From: Candidatus Neomicrothrix sp. UBA2983
GTDB lineage: Bacteria; Actinomycetota; Acidimicrobiia; Acidimicrobiales; MedAcidi-G1
Assembly (NCBI GenBank): GCA_002346745.1
Contig: DEAL01000006.1
Span: 1-13,333 of the forward strand
Direction: 5' to 3'
Length of the DNA stretch: 13,333 nt
This document shows, in pieces, positions 1 through 6,411 of the stretch. The translations under genes and the position numbers were made by a program. Positions within the stretch are counted from its first letter, which is position 1. Each line of letters starts with the position of its first letter. The notes under the pieces are model-generated. The model made no database searches. It saw only the letters and a list, made by a program, of their open reading frames with translations, and was not told where the DNA came from.

Positions 1-805
1 GATCTGGGCCCAGGGCTGGTCCGAACCCGACTCCGGCAGCGACCTGGCGTCCATCTCGACCCGGGCGATCCGCGACGGCGACGACTTCGTGCTCAACGGC
101 CAGAAGACCTGGTGCTCGCGGGGCGCCTGGGCCGACTGGTTGTTCTGCATCGTCCGCACCGACCCCGACTTGGAACGGCACCGGGGGCTGTCCTACCTGC
201 TGGTTCCCGCCGACAGCCCCGGCCTCGAACGCCGCCCCGTGGGCCGGCTCGACGGCGAGCCCGCCTTCGCCGAACTCTTCTTCTCCGACTGCCGCGTCCC
301 GGCCGTGAACCTGCTCGGCGAGGAGGGGCAGGGCTGGTCGGTCGCCATGGCCACCACCTCCAGCGAGCGGGGACTCAACCTGCGTGCCCCCGGCCGCTTC
401 CTCGCCGCCGCCGGACGCCTCGCCGACCTGTACCGGCGGGCCAGCGCCGAGCACGACGTCGACCCCGGCGTGCTCGACCAGGTGGTCCGGGCCTGGATGG
501 CCGCCGACGCCTACCGCTGGCAGACCTACGCCACCGCCTCCCGCCTCCAGGCCGGCGGCGAGCTCGGCGCCTCGGCCTCGATGATGAAGGTCTTCTGGTC
601 GGAACTCGACGTCGAACTGCACGCCACCGCCCTGCGCCTCCTCGGCAGCCACGGCGAACTCGTCGCCGACGCCCCCGAGGCCGTCGACGCCGGCTCGTGG
701 ATGTCGGGCTACCTCTTCGCCCTGTCGGGACCCATCTACGCCGGCACCAACGAGATCCAGCGCAACATCATCGCCGAGCGGGTGCTCGGCCTGCCGAGGA
801 AGTAG
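1..805 (+). CDS. Acyl-CoA dehydrogenase, probable catalytic subunit (5' end missing)
   Basis: The reading frame is open from base 2 and ends at TAG 803-805, giving 267 visible residues. Acyl-CoA dehydrogenases usually have 380-400, so about 120 N-terminal residues lie outside the window. The fragment opens with the family's substrate/FAD loop (QGWSEPDSGSDLAS), followed by the middle beta domain (LNGQKTWCSRG...ADWLF) and the C-terminal helical domain, ending in IYAGTNEIQRNIIAERVLGLPR. FAD-linked alpha,beta-dehydrogenation of an acyl-CoA thioester is the family reaction. At the position where medium-chain enzymes carry the catalytic Glu (YEGT) this protein has Ala (YAGT). A Glu at codon 365-367 (SSERGLN) sits where isovaleryl- and long-chain-type enzymes place their base, so I infer that type of active site. 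The second dehydrogenase starts 11 nt downstream, as in the mycobacterial FadE26/FadE27-like two-gene heterotetramers. The substrate cannot be told from the sequence. Confidence 0.93.
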   Translation, partial: IWAQGWSEPDSGSDLASISTRAIRDGDDFVLNGQKTWCSRGAWADWLFCIVRTDPDLERHRGLSYLLVPADSPGLERRPVGRLDGEPAFAELFFSDCRVPAVNLLGEEGQGWSVAMATTSSERGLNLRAPGRFLAAAGRLADLYRRASAEHDVDPGVLDQVVRAWMAADAYRWQTYATASRLQAGGELGASASMMKVFWSELDVELHATALRLLGSHGELVADAPEAVDAGSWMSGYLFALSGPIYAGTNEIQRNIIAERVLGLPRK

Positions 806-816
806 GGGACGGGCCC

Positions 817-1839
817 GTGCAGTTCTCGTTCGCCGACGACCAGGTGATGTTCGCCGAAACCGTCCGGGACATCCTCGCCAATGAGTGCCCGCCATCGGCG
901 GTGCGGGCCTCCTGGAAGGACCCCGACGGTCGTGTCCCCGGACTCTGGGAGACCCTTGCCGCCACCGGGGTGCTCGGCGTCGCCGCCCCGGAGGCGCACG
1001 GCGGCCTCGACATGTCGACCCTCGACCTCGTGCTGCCGCTCGAGGAATTCGGGTATGCCGCCTGCCCCGAGCCGGTCGCCGAGCATGCCGCCGTGGCGAT
1101 CCCGGTGCTGAGCGGACACGCCGCCGGTCCAGTCGCCGACGAGTGGCTGGGTCGGGCCGCCGAGGGCACGGCGCTCCTCACCGCCGGCTCGCCCACCGAC
1201 GCCTTCGTGCTGGCCGCCGAGCGCGCCGACCTGGCACTGCTGTGCGCCGACGACGAGGTCCACGCCGTGCCCGCTGGGTCGTACACCGCCGTCGCCCAGG
1301 CCAGCGTCGACCACGCCCGGCGCCTCGCGCGTGTCGACTGGACGCGCGGCCCCGACACCCTCCTCAGCGACGATCCGGCCGTGGTCCGCGAGGTGCTCGA
1401 CCGCGGCAGTCTGGCCGCCGCCGCCCAGGCCGTCGGCGTCGGGCGCCGCCTGCTCGACCTGACCGTCGCCTACGTCGCCGAACGCGAGCAGTTCGGCCGT
1501 CCCGTCGGCGTCAACCAGGCCGTCAAGCACCACTGCTCGAACGTGGCGATCGCTCTCGAGTTCGCCGGTCCCTCGGTGCACAAGGCCGCCTGGTCGTGTG
1601 CGCAGGGCGAGGGTCCGGAGGGCGGCGATCCGTCGCTCGACGTGTCGACCGCCAAGGTCCTGGCCTCCGACGCCGTCGATCTGGCCTGCCGAGCAGCCCT
1701 GCAGTGCCACGGCGCCATCGGCTACACGATCGAGCACGACCTGCAGCTCTGGCTCAAGCGGGGCTGGGCGCTGTCGGCCTCGTGGGGCGACGCCGCCTTC
1801 CACCGTCGCCGGGTCGGCGAGGCCCTCGCCGCAGGCTGA
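817..1839 (+). CDS. Acyl-CoA dehydrogenase, partner subunit
   Basis: A 340-residue acyl-CoA dehydrogenase-like protein. The GTG start at 817 follows an AGGGG Shine-Dalgarno sequence at 804-808, which overlaps the stop codon of the previous gene. The frame is open further upstream, but that extension reads through the upstream dehydrogenase in another frame and is Arg/Pro-rich, so I rejected it. Visible family features are the N-terminal helical domain (FSFADDQVMFAETVRDIL), AYVAEREQFGRPVG in the C-terminal helical domain, and QCHGAIGYTIEHDLQLWLKR near the end. The middle domain looks degenerate and the protein lacks the YxGT segment at its C terminus. This is typical of the non-catalytic partner in alpha2beta2 acyl-CoA dehydrogenases known from mycobacterial cholesterol side-chain oxidation. 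The 11-nt spacing implies co-expression with the upstream subunit. Assignment as the partner is inference; membership of the family is firm. Confidence 0.9.
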   Translation: MQFSFADDQVMFAETVRDILANECPPSAVRASWKDPDGRVPGLWETLAATGVLGVAAPEAHGGLDMSTLDLVLPLEEFGYAACPEPVAEHAAVAIPVLSGHAAGPVADEWLGRAAEGTALLTAGSPTDAFVLAAERADLALLCADDEVHAVPAGSYTAVAQASVDHARRLARVDWTRGPDTLLSDDPAVVREVLDRGSLAAAAQAVGVGRRLLDLTVAYVAEREQFGRPVGVNQAVKHHCSNVAIALEFAGPSVHKAAWSCAQGEGPEGGDPSLDVSTAKVLASDAVDLACRAALQCHGAIGYTIEHDLQLWLKRGWALSASWGDAAFHRRRVGEALAAG

Positions 1840-1864
1840 CGCGTGCGCCGGGCCGATCGCCCGG

Positions 1865-1870
1865 TAGACA
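1865..1870 (+). promoter_or_regulatory. Possible -10 box of the thioesterase-azlCD operon
   Basis: TAGACA lies 8 nt before the ATG at 1879, in the 39-nt gap after the dehydrogenase pair. This spacing would put the transcription start at or next to the start codon, giving a leaderless mRNA, and no Shine-Dalgarno sequence is visible before this ATG. The last base is A instead of the usual T and I see no -35 element, so the call is weak alone. It is supported by similar boxes before other genes in the window. Confidence 0.35.
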
Positions 1871-1878
1871 CTTCCGCC

Positions 1879-2541
1879 ATGGCAGGTTCCGAACGCGACG
1901 CCCGGGACGAGGGCGTCCGGCTGGCCGACGAGATACGCGCCCTGCTCGTCGACCTGCACGCCCTCGCGCCCGACGCCGAGGCGCTGTCCGACGCCGCCGA
2001 CGCCGTGTCGGCCGCTCGGGCCTCCCTCGGGGAACGGCAACGCCGCCGCTGGTACGAGGTACCGGCCGACGAGATCGACGACGAGGCCGAGGTTCGCCTG
2101 CGCCGCGAACACCGCGACCACAGCCTCTTCCGGGGCGACCGCAACCCGCTCGCCCCGCCGCTCACCGTCACCACGGGCGAACTGGACGACGGCACGCCGG
2201 TGGTCGTCGGCGAGGTCCGGGTGGACCGGGGCCGCGAGGGCCCCCCGGGACGGATCCACGGCGGCTACGTGGCCGGGCTGTTCGACGACATACTGAGCGG
2301 CACCCTCGGCCTGGTCGACGCCGGCCCCGCCTTCACCGCCCGCCTGCAGGTCCGCTACCGCAGGCCCACGCCGATCGACGCCGACCTGCGCCTCGAGGCG
2401 TGGATCGACCGGCAGAGTGGCCGGCGCATCGTCGCCCGGGCCCGCTGCCTCGTCGACGGCGTGGTCACCGCCGAGGCCGAGGCACTCTTCGTCGCCGTCA
2501 CCCACGACATCGAGCGGGAACAGGCGGGAGGCGGCGGGTGA
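1879..2541 (+). CDS. PaaI-like hotdog-fold acyl-CoA thioesterase
   Basis: A 220-residue protein. The frame is open from 1843, but I chose the ATG at 1879 because a -10-like box (1865-1870) lies just upstream, inside the longer version. The hotdog domain fills roughly residues 95-215. Its signature is HGGYVAGLFDD at residues 127-137, with His127 and Asp136 in the places of the conserved HGG and acidic catalytic residue of PaaI/4HBT thioesterases. The later strands (TARLQVRYRRPTPIDADLRL and VVTAEAEALFVAV) are also typical. The first 90 or so residues are Ala/Asp/Arg-rich and probably helical, a longer N terminus than in minimal PaaI proteins. Hydrolysis of an acyl-CoA to free acid and CoA in the cytoplasm is expected; the substrate is unknown. 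Its position after two acyl-CoA dehydrogenases fits acyl-CoA metabolism. The stop overlaps the next start by 4 nt, so translation is probably coupled. Confidence 0.85.
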   Translation: MAGSERDARDEGVRLADEIRALLVDLHALAPDAEALSDAADAVSAARASLGERQRRRWYEVPADEIDDEAEVRLRREHRDHSLFRGDRNPLAPPLTVTTGELDDGTPVVVGEVRVDRGREGPPGRIHGGYVAGLFDDILSGTLGLVDAGPAFTARLQVRYRRPTPIDADLRLEAWIDRQSGRRIVARARCLVDGVVTAEAEALFVAVTHDIEREQAGGGG

Positions 2542-3059
2542 CTGCGGACGCCCGACCCGTCGTCTGCTTCGTCTGCACCGGCAACGCCGCCCGGTCGGTC
2601 ATGGCTCGCCGCATGTTCGCCGAGGTGGCGCCCGGCTACCGGGCCACCTCCGCGGGGACGCTCGTGCTGGAGGGTCACCCCATGAGCAGCCGGACCCGGT
2701 CCGCGCTGCGGGACCACGGCCTCACCGACCCCGACCACCGCAGCCGCCAGTTCGGCGTCACCGAGGCCGCCGCCGACCTGATCGTCGTCATGGAGCCTGA
2801 CCACGTGGCCTGGGTGCGGCGCCACCACCCGGAGGCCGCCAGCCGCACCGCCACGCTGCCGAGGCTGGTCCGCGACCTTCCCACCGATGGGCCGCTGGCC
2901 GACCGTGTGGGCACACTCGACCTCGACACCCTCGAGGTCGAGCCCTGGGAGGAGGTCGTGGATCCGGCTTCCGGCGACCAGGCGGTGTTCGACGCCTGCG
3001 CCGCAGAACTGCGGCACCTCGTCGACGCCCTCGCCGTCCGGCTGCCGGACCCGGCGTGA
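2538..3059 (+). CDS. Low-molecular-weight protein tyrosine phosphatase family protein
   Basis: A 173-residue protein starting at GTG 2538 within a GTGA overlap, with a Shine-Dalgarno GGGAGG at 2526-2531. The N-terminal strand leads straight into the phosphate-binding loop CTGNAARS, which is the CX5R(S/T) signature. Cys13 is the predicted nucleophile and Arg19 the phosphate-binding residue. An Asp-Pro in VVDPASGD near the C terminus is the likely general acid, matching the DP motif of the family. Length is close to the usual 150-170 residues. Members dephosphorylate phosphotyrosine on proteins; related arsenate reductases use the same loop. I see no extra cysteine pair typical of thioredoxin-linked ArsC and no arsenic genes nearby, so phosphatase is favoured. 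It sits between a thioesterase and an exporter gene, which gives no clear target. Confidence 0.85.
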   Translation: MTADARPVVCFVCTGNAARSVMARRMFAEVAPGYRATSAGTLVLEGHPMSSRTRSALRDHGLTDPDHRSRQFGVTEAAADLIVVMEPDHVAWVRRHHPEAASRTATLPRLVRDLPTDGPLADRVGTLDLDTLEVEPWEEVVDPASGDQAVFDACAAELRHLVDALAVRLPDPA

Positions 3060-3718
3060 GCGCCCACCGCCGCGACGCCGTCGTCCTCGCCGTCGCCACC
3101 GGGCTCATCGGCGTCACCTTCGGCGTCTTCGCCGACTCCGCCGGACTGGGCCTCGCCCAGGCGTCGGCCCTGTCGGTGCTGACCTTCACCGGCGCCTCCC
3201 AGTTCGCCGCCGTCTCGGTGCTCGACAGCGGCGGCAGCCCGGTCGCCGCCGTCGGCAGCGGCCTGCTGCTGGCCGCCCGCAACGCCCTCTACGGCCCGGT
3301 TGCCGCGCCGTTCCTCGCCGAGGGCCGGGTCCCCCGGGTCGCCGCCGCCCAGTTCGTCATCGACGAGACGACCGCCATGGCCACGGCCCAACCCGACCGG
3401 GCCACCGCCCGTGACGCCTTCTGGACGACCGGCCTCTCGCTGTTCGCCTGCTGGAACGCCGGCACGGTCGTCGGCGTCCTCGTCGGCAGCCTGCTCGAGG
3501 ACCCGGGCGCCTGGGGACTGGACGCCGCCTTCCCAGCGGCGTTCGTGGCGCTGCTCGTGCCCCACCTGCGGTCCCGACCCGGGAGGGCGACGGCCGTGCT
3601 GGGCGCTGCGATCGCCCTCGTGGCGGTGCCGCTCACCCCGGCCGGCGCCCCGATGCTGCTGGCCGCCGCCGCGGTCGGCCCGGGCCTGTGGCTGCGCTCC
3701 CGGGAGGCTCGCCGGTGA
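3056..3718 (+). CDS. azlC: AzlC family branched-chain amino acid export protein, large subunit
   Basis: A 220-residue integral membrane protein with about six hydrophobic segments. AzlC family landmarks are present: the N-terminal helix with a GVTFGVFADSAG turn, the segment SVLTFTGASQFAAVSVL, and ARNALYGPVAAPFL, which corresponds to the N(A)RHLLYG motif of characterised members. The family partners with the small AzlD protein to export branched-chain amino acids (BrnFE in Corynebacterium also exports methionine). The azlD gene follows with a 4-nt overlap, so the two subunits are probably translated in a fixed ratio. The GTG start lies inside the GTGA overlap with the phosphatase, and the Shine-Dalgarno sequence is poor, which also suggests coupling. 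Substrate preference is inferred only from the family. Confidence 0.88.
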   Translation: MSAHRRDAVVLAVATGLIGVTFGVFADSAGLGLAQASALSVLTFTGASQFAAVSVLDSGGSPVAAVGSGLLLAARNALYGPVAAPFLAEGRVPRVAAAQFVIDETTAMATAQPDRATARDAFWTTGLSLFACWNAGTVVGVLVGSLLEDPGAWGLDAAFPAAFVALLVPHLRSRPGRATAVLGAAIALVAVPLTPAGAPMLLAAAAVGPGLWLRSREARR

Positions 3719-4011
3719 GCTGGACCGCCATCATCGTCCTCTCGGCGGGGTCGTACGCCTTCAAGCTGGCGGGCCTCGTCGCCGGCGACCGCCTGGCGGT
3801 CCGCCTGGCCCCCGTCAGCGGACTGCTCCCGGCCGCCCTGTTCGCCGCCATCCTCGCCATCATGACCCTCGCCGACGGGGAGACCCTGGTGTTCGACGCC
3901 CGCGTGGTCGGCGTGGCCGTGGGCGCCGTCGCCGTGTGGCGACGGGTCCCGTTCGTCGTGGTCGTGGTCGCCGCCATGGCTGCCACGGCGCTCTTGCGGC
4001 TCGTCACCTGA
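3715..4011 (+). CDS. azlD: AzlD family branched-chain amino acid export protein, small subunit
   Basis: A 98-residue membrane protein with about three to four hydrophobic helices, the usual length for AzlD. Typical features are the SYAFKLAGLVAGDRLA segment after the first helix and LLPAALFAAILAIMTL in the second. An open frame extends back to 3688, but a good Shine-Dalgarno GGGAGG at 3702-3707 sits 7 nt before the GTG at 3715, and that start gives the same GTGA overlap as the other operon junctions. AzlD is needed with AzlC for branched-chain amino acid export; its exact role in the complex is not clear from sequence. It is the last gene of the operon, followed by a 43-nt gap that contains the next gene's promoter. 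Confidence 0.87.
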   Translation: MSWTAIIVLSAGSYAFKLAGLVAGDRLAVRLAPVSGLLPAALFAAILAIMTLADGETLVFDARVVGVAVGAVAVWRRVPFVVVVVAAMAATALLRLVT

Positions 4012-4040
4012 GGCTGCCCCGGCCCACGGACGCCGGTGGC

Positions 4041-4046
4041 TAGCGT
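4041..4046 (+). promoter_or_regulatory. Probable -10 box for the hemolysin III-like gene
   Basis: TAGCGT matches TAnnnT and lies 8 nt before the ATG at 4055, so transcription likely starts at or next to that codon. No Shine-Dalgarno sequence or clear -35 element is visible. The box overlaps an alternative TTG start at 4046 and so argues for the ATG. Confidence 0.42.
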
Positions 4047-4054
4047 TGACGCCG

Positions 4055-4753
4055 ATGGAGCCGACCGACCCGGGGCCGCTGACGCCCGACGACGTCTCCC
4101 CGTCGGTGTGGCGCGCCCTCACCCTGCCGCGTCCCCGCTGGCGCGGCACGATGCACCGGGCCGCCATCCCCGCCACCGTCGTGGCGGGCGTGGCCCTCGT
4201 CGTGCGTGCACCCACCGGCGCCGACCGCGTGGGTGCGGCGGTGTTCGTGGCCGGGGCGCTCCTGATGTTCGGCGCCAGCGGCCTCGTGCACCTGCGCCGC
4301 TGGAGCGTTCCGGTCTACGAGGTCCTGTTCCGGTTGGACCACGCCGCCATCTTCGTGTTCATCGCGGCCAGCGGCACGCCCATCGCCGTCTCCGGCCTCG
4401 AGGGCGGTGCCGGCACGTTGCTCTTCTGGGCGCTCTGGATCGGCGCCCTGCTCGGCGTGCTGGTCCGCACCCTGCCCTTCCATCCGCCGAAGGGCCTCAT
4501 GAACTCGCTGTTCATCGGTCTGGGCTGGGTCCCGATCGTGGTCGCCCCGGCGCTCGTCACCCAACTCGACGCCGCGGTCCTCGCGCTGGTCGTCGTCGAG
4601 GGGCTGCTCTACACCGGCGGTGCGCTGATGCTGGGCGCCCGCTGGCCGGACGTCGCCCCGGGGCACTTCGGGTACCACGAGGTATGGCACACGATGGTCA
4701 CCGCGGGCGTGGTGGCGCACTTCGCCGCGGTGTGGCTGGTGCTCGGCACCTGA
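4055..4753 (+). CDS. Hemolysin III / PAQR-type seven-helix membrane protein
   Basis: A 232-residue protein with about seven hydrophobic helices after a roughly 35-residue cytoplasmic N terminus. Family motifs are GASGLVHLRRW (Ser75, His79), RLDHAAIFVFIAASGTPI (Asp95), and FGYHEVWH...AHF (His208, His212, His222). These Ser, Asp and His residues match the metal-binding set of the PAQR superfamily, to which bacterial YqfA/hemolysin III proteins belong. Length is usual for the bacterial branch. Despite the historical name, a haemolytic role is not established for most members; membrane-lipid homeostasis or a hydrolase activity has been proposed. I chose ATG 4055 over TTG 4046 because of the -10 box at 4041-4046. 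It appears to be its own transcription unit between azlD and the alcohol dehydrogenase. Confidence 0.87.
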   Translation: MEPTDPGPLTPDDVSPSVWRALTLPRPRWRGTMHRAAIPATVVAGVALVVRAPTGADRVGAAVFVAGALLMFGASGLVHLRRWSVPVYEVLFRLDHAAIFVFIAASGTPIAVSGLEGGAGTLLFWALWIGALLGVLVRTLPFHPPKGLMNSLFIGLGWVPIVVAPALVTQLDAAVLALVVVEGLLYTGGALMLGARWPDVAPGHFGYHEVWHTMVTAGVVAHFAAVWLVLGT

Positions 4754-4773
4754 CCACCGCCCGGTTGGCGAGG

Positions 4774-4788
4774 CCCCCCTGCAGGGGC
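4774..4788 (+). terminator. GC hairpin after the hemolysin III-like gene, possible terminator
   Basis: The 12-bp perfect palindrome CCCCTGCAGGGG (4776-4787) begins 23 nt after the stop of the membrane protein gene. There is no T tract, so intrinsic termination is uncertain. A second inverted repeat, GGGAC-n5-GTCCC at 4795-4809, follows directly. Either could instead be an operator for the alcohol dehydrogenase downstream. Confidence 0.28.
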
Positions 4789-4834
4789 GAGGATGGGACC
4801 GTCCGTCCCACCCCCAGCATTCCGGAGGCCGCCC

Positions 4835-5908
4835 ATGAAGGGCATCGTGTTCGATGGTGACGAGTTGCGCGTCGTCGAGGGACTCGAGGTCCGCGACCCC
4901 GGGCCCAACGAGGTCGCTGTACGCATCGTCAACTCGGGTGTGTGCCACAGTGACGTCAGCGTCATCAACGGCACCATTCCGTTCCCCACCCCAGTCGTGC
5001 TCGGCCACGAGGGGGCGGGCGTCGTCGAGGCGGTCGGGTCGGCGGTCACCAACGTGGCCACCGGCGACCACGTCGTCCTCTCCACGCTCGGACAGTGTGG
5101 CGCCTGCCCGTCCTGCGACGCCGGTCGGCCCACCATGTGCCGCTCCACCTTCGGGGCACGCGACACCCCGTTCACCCTCGACGGCGTGCCCCACCACAAC
5201 TTCGCCAACATCTCCTCGTTCAGCGAACACGTGGTCGTCCGCGCCAACCAAGCCATCAAGATTCCCGACGCGGTTCCCCTGCCCGCCGCCTCGCTCATCG
5301 GTTGTGGCGTGCTGACCGGCTCCGGCGCCGTCTTCAACCGGGCCAAGGTGGCGCCGGGGGAGAGCGTCGGCGTCATCGGCGTCGGCGGCATCGGCCTCAA
5401 CGTCATCCAGGCGGCCGCCATCTCGGGCGCCAACCCGATCATCGCCGTCGACACCAACCCCGACAAGGAGGAGCTGGCTCGCACCTTCGGGGCCACACAC
5501 TTCGTCAACGCCGCCGAGGTCGACACCAACGCCGCGATCCGCGAGGTCCGCCCGTTCGGCCTCGACCACGTGTTCGAGTGCGTGGGCGCCAAGGCACTCA
5601 TCGAGGCGGCGCTGGGCTACCTCGACTGGGGCGGCAACCTCGTGGTGCTCGGCGTGCCGCCGCTGGGCAGCACCATGGAGTTCATGACCGTCGCCACCTA
5701 CCTCGACGTCAGCATCATGGGCTGCCGCTACGGCTCGTCCCGGCCCCAGACCGACGTGGCCCGCATCTGCGACCTGTACCTGGCCGGCCGCTTCAAGCTG
5801 GACGAACTCGTCACGCAGGTGTACCCGATGGACGAGATCCACTCGGTACTCGACGACATGCACCACGGCCGGCTGGCCCGTGGCGTCCTCGAGGTCTGCC
5901 CCGGCTGA
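4835..5908 (+). CDS. Zinc-dependent alcohol dehydrogenase (MDR superfamily)
   Basis: A 357-residue medium-chain dehydrogenase. ATG 4835 was chosen because a strong GGAGG Shine-Dalgarno lies at 4824-4828; the frame is open to 4793 but that extension would cover this site. Catalytic zinc ligands are visible as Cys37 (GVCHSD), His58-Glu59 (LGHEG) and Cys157 (IGCGVLTG). The structural zinc lobe has Cys88, Cys91, Cys94 and Cys102. The Rossmann motif GVGGIG spans residues 182-187, and Asp206 at the end of the next strand (IIAVDTN) predicts NAD rather than NADP. The sequence resembles the class III-like alcohol dehydrogenases common in actinobacteria, a group that includes mycothiol-linked formaldehyde dehydrogenase, but I cannot assign the substrate. 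It stands alone between two leaderless-type genes. Confidence 0.92.
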   Translation: MKGIVFDGDELRVVEGLEVRDPGPNEVAVRIVNSGVCHSDVSVINGTIPFPTPVVLGHEGAGVVEAVGSAVTNVATGDHVVLSTLGQCGACPSCDAGRPTMCRSTFGARDTPFTLDGVPHHNFANISSFSEHVVVRANQAIKIPDAVPLPAASLIGCGVLTGSGAVFNRAKVAPGESVGVIGVGGIGLNVIQAAAISGANPIIAVDTNPDKEELARTFGATHFVNAAEVDTNAAIREVRPFGLDHVFECVGAKALIEAALGYLDWGGNLVVLGVPPLGSTMEFMTVATYLDVSIMGCRYGSSRPQTDVARICDLYLAGRFKLDELVTQVYPMDEIHSVLDDMHHGRLARGVLEVCPG

Positions 5909-5947
5909 GCCGCCACGGCCCGACCCCGCCTCGCCGCCGGTGGGGGA

Positions 5948-5953
5948 TAGGTT
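5948..5953 (+). promoter_or_regulatory. Probable -10 box for the lipoprotein gene
   Basis: TAGGTT matches TAnnnT and ends exactly 7 nt before the GTG at 5961, so the transcript would begin at the start codon. No Shine-Dalgarno sequence is visible before that GTG and no -35 box is evident. This is the cleanest leaderless arrangement in the window. Confidence 0.48.
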
Positions 5954-5960
5954 CGTCGTC

Positions 5961-6350
5961 GTGCGGCGGCCCCTCCTCCCCACGGTCTGCGCGGTCCTCG
6001 CCCTCGGGGCGACCACCGTCGCCTGCGGCAGCCCGGCGGTGACCGAACCCGCCGACGCCGGCGACTGCACCGAACTGGTCGAGGCCGGCCGTGCCGCCGC
6101 GGAGCGGGTGCTCGAGCGGCTCTCCGGCCAGACCATGGCCGAACTCGAGGCCGCCAACCCCGGCGAGCCGTTCGCCGCCGTCGAGCACCTCCTGCGCACC
6201 TCCGAACTCGATGCCCGGGCCGACGAACTGGGCTGCCACCCCGAGGAACTCCGGGTGCAGGCCTGCGAGATCTACGGCGGCCTGGCCTACCGCGCCCGCG
6301 GCGAGGTCGCCCAGGACTTCCTCGACCCCTACCTCGAGTCCTGCGACTGA
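5961..6350 (+). CDS. Small secreted lipoprotein with four conserved-looking cysteines, function unknown
   Basis: A 129-residue protein. The frame is open from 5880, but the GTG at 5961 gives an ideal lipoprotein signal peptide: Arg2-Arg3, a hydrophobic stretch over residues 5-18, and the lipobox TVAC with Cys22 as the lipidated residue. The -10 box at 5948-5953 supports the same start. The mature part has no other membrane segment. It looks largely helical and acidic, with Cys36, Cys92, Cys102 and Cys128 available for two disulfides outside the membrane. I do not recognise a named domain. The DCTELVEAG and LGCHPEELRVQACEIYG segments look like those of small hypothetical lipoproteins in actinobacteria, but this is an impression. 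It has separate promoters on either side, so the neighbours say little about its role. Confidence 0.72.
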   Translation: MRRPLLPTVCAVLALGATTVACGSPAVTEPADAGDCTELVEAGRAAAERVLERLSGQTMAELEAANPGEPFAAVEHLLRTSELDARADELGCHPEELRVQACEIYGGLAYRARGEVAQDFLDPYLESCD

Positions 6351-6361
6351 TCCCCGCCTCC

Positions 6362-6378
6362 CGGACCGCTCGGGTCCG
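6362..6378 (+). terminator. GC hairpin after the lipoprotein gene, possible terminator
   Basis: CGGACC (6362-6367) and GGTCCG (6373-6378) form a perfect 6-bp stem with a 5-nt loop, 11 nt after the lipoprotein stop and before the next gene's promoter. There is no T tract. The position fits a terminator; the short stem could also be chance in such GC-rich DNA. Confidence 0.3.
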
Positions 6379-6399
6379 ACGCCATCCGCGGTCGTGGGC

Positions 6400-6405
6400 G
6401 ATACT
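6400..6405 (+). promoter_or_regulatory. Probable -10 box for the carboxyltransferase gene
   Basis: GATACT agrees with TATAAT at four of six positions and ends 6 nt before the GTG at 6412. No Shine-Dalgarno sequence lies in between, so a leaderless transcript is likely. No -35 element is evident. Confidence 0.4.
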
Positions 6406-6411
6406 GCGGGC

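Noticed and set aside
736..2505. Long minus-strand open frame of 589 codons
   Set aside because: It lies opposite the second acyl-CoA dehydrogenase and the thioesterase, has low-complexity Gly/Asp/Val/Arg content and no recognisable motif. Such shadows are expected at this GC content.
2538..3059. Arsenate reductase instead of tyrosine phosphatase
   Set aside because: The CX5R loop is shared, but the extra cysteine pair of thioredoxin-linked ArsC is absent and no arsenic genes are nearby.
4040..6199. Minus-strand open frame of 719 codons
   Set aside because: It covers the membrane protein, alcohol dehydrogenase and lipoprotein genes in antisense and reads as Gly/Asp/His/Arg-rich nonsense.
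6091..6411. Upstream extension of the carboxyltransferase
   Set aside because: It would overlap most of the lipoprotein gene in another frame, is Pro/Ser/Arg-rich, and passes through the likely promoter at 6400-6405.
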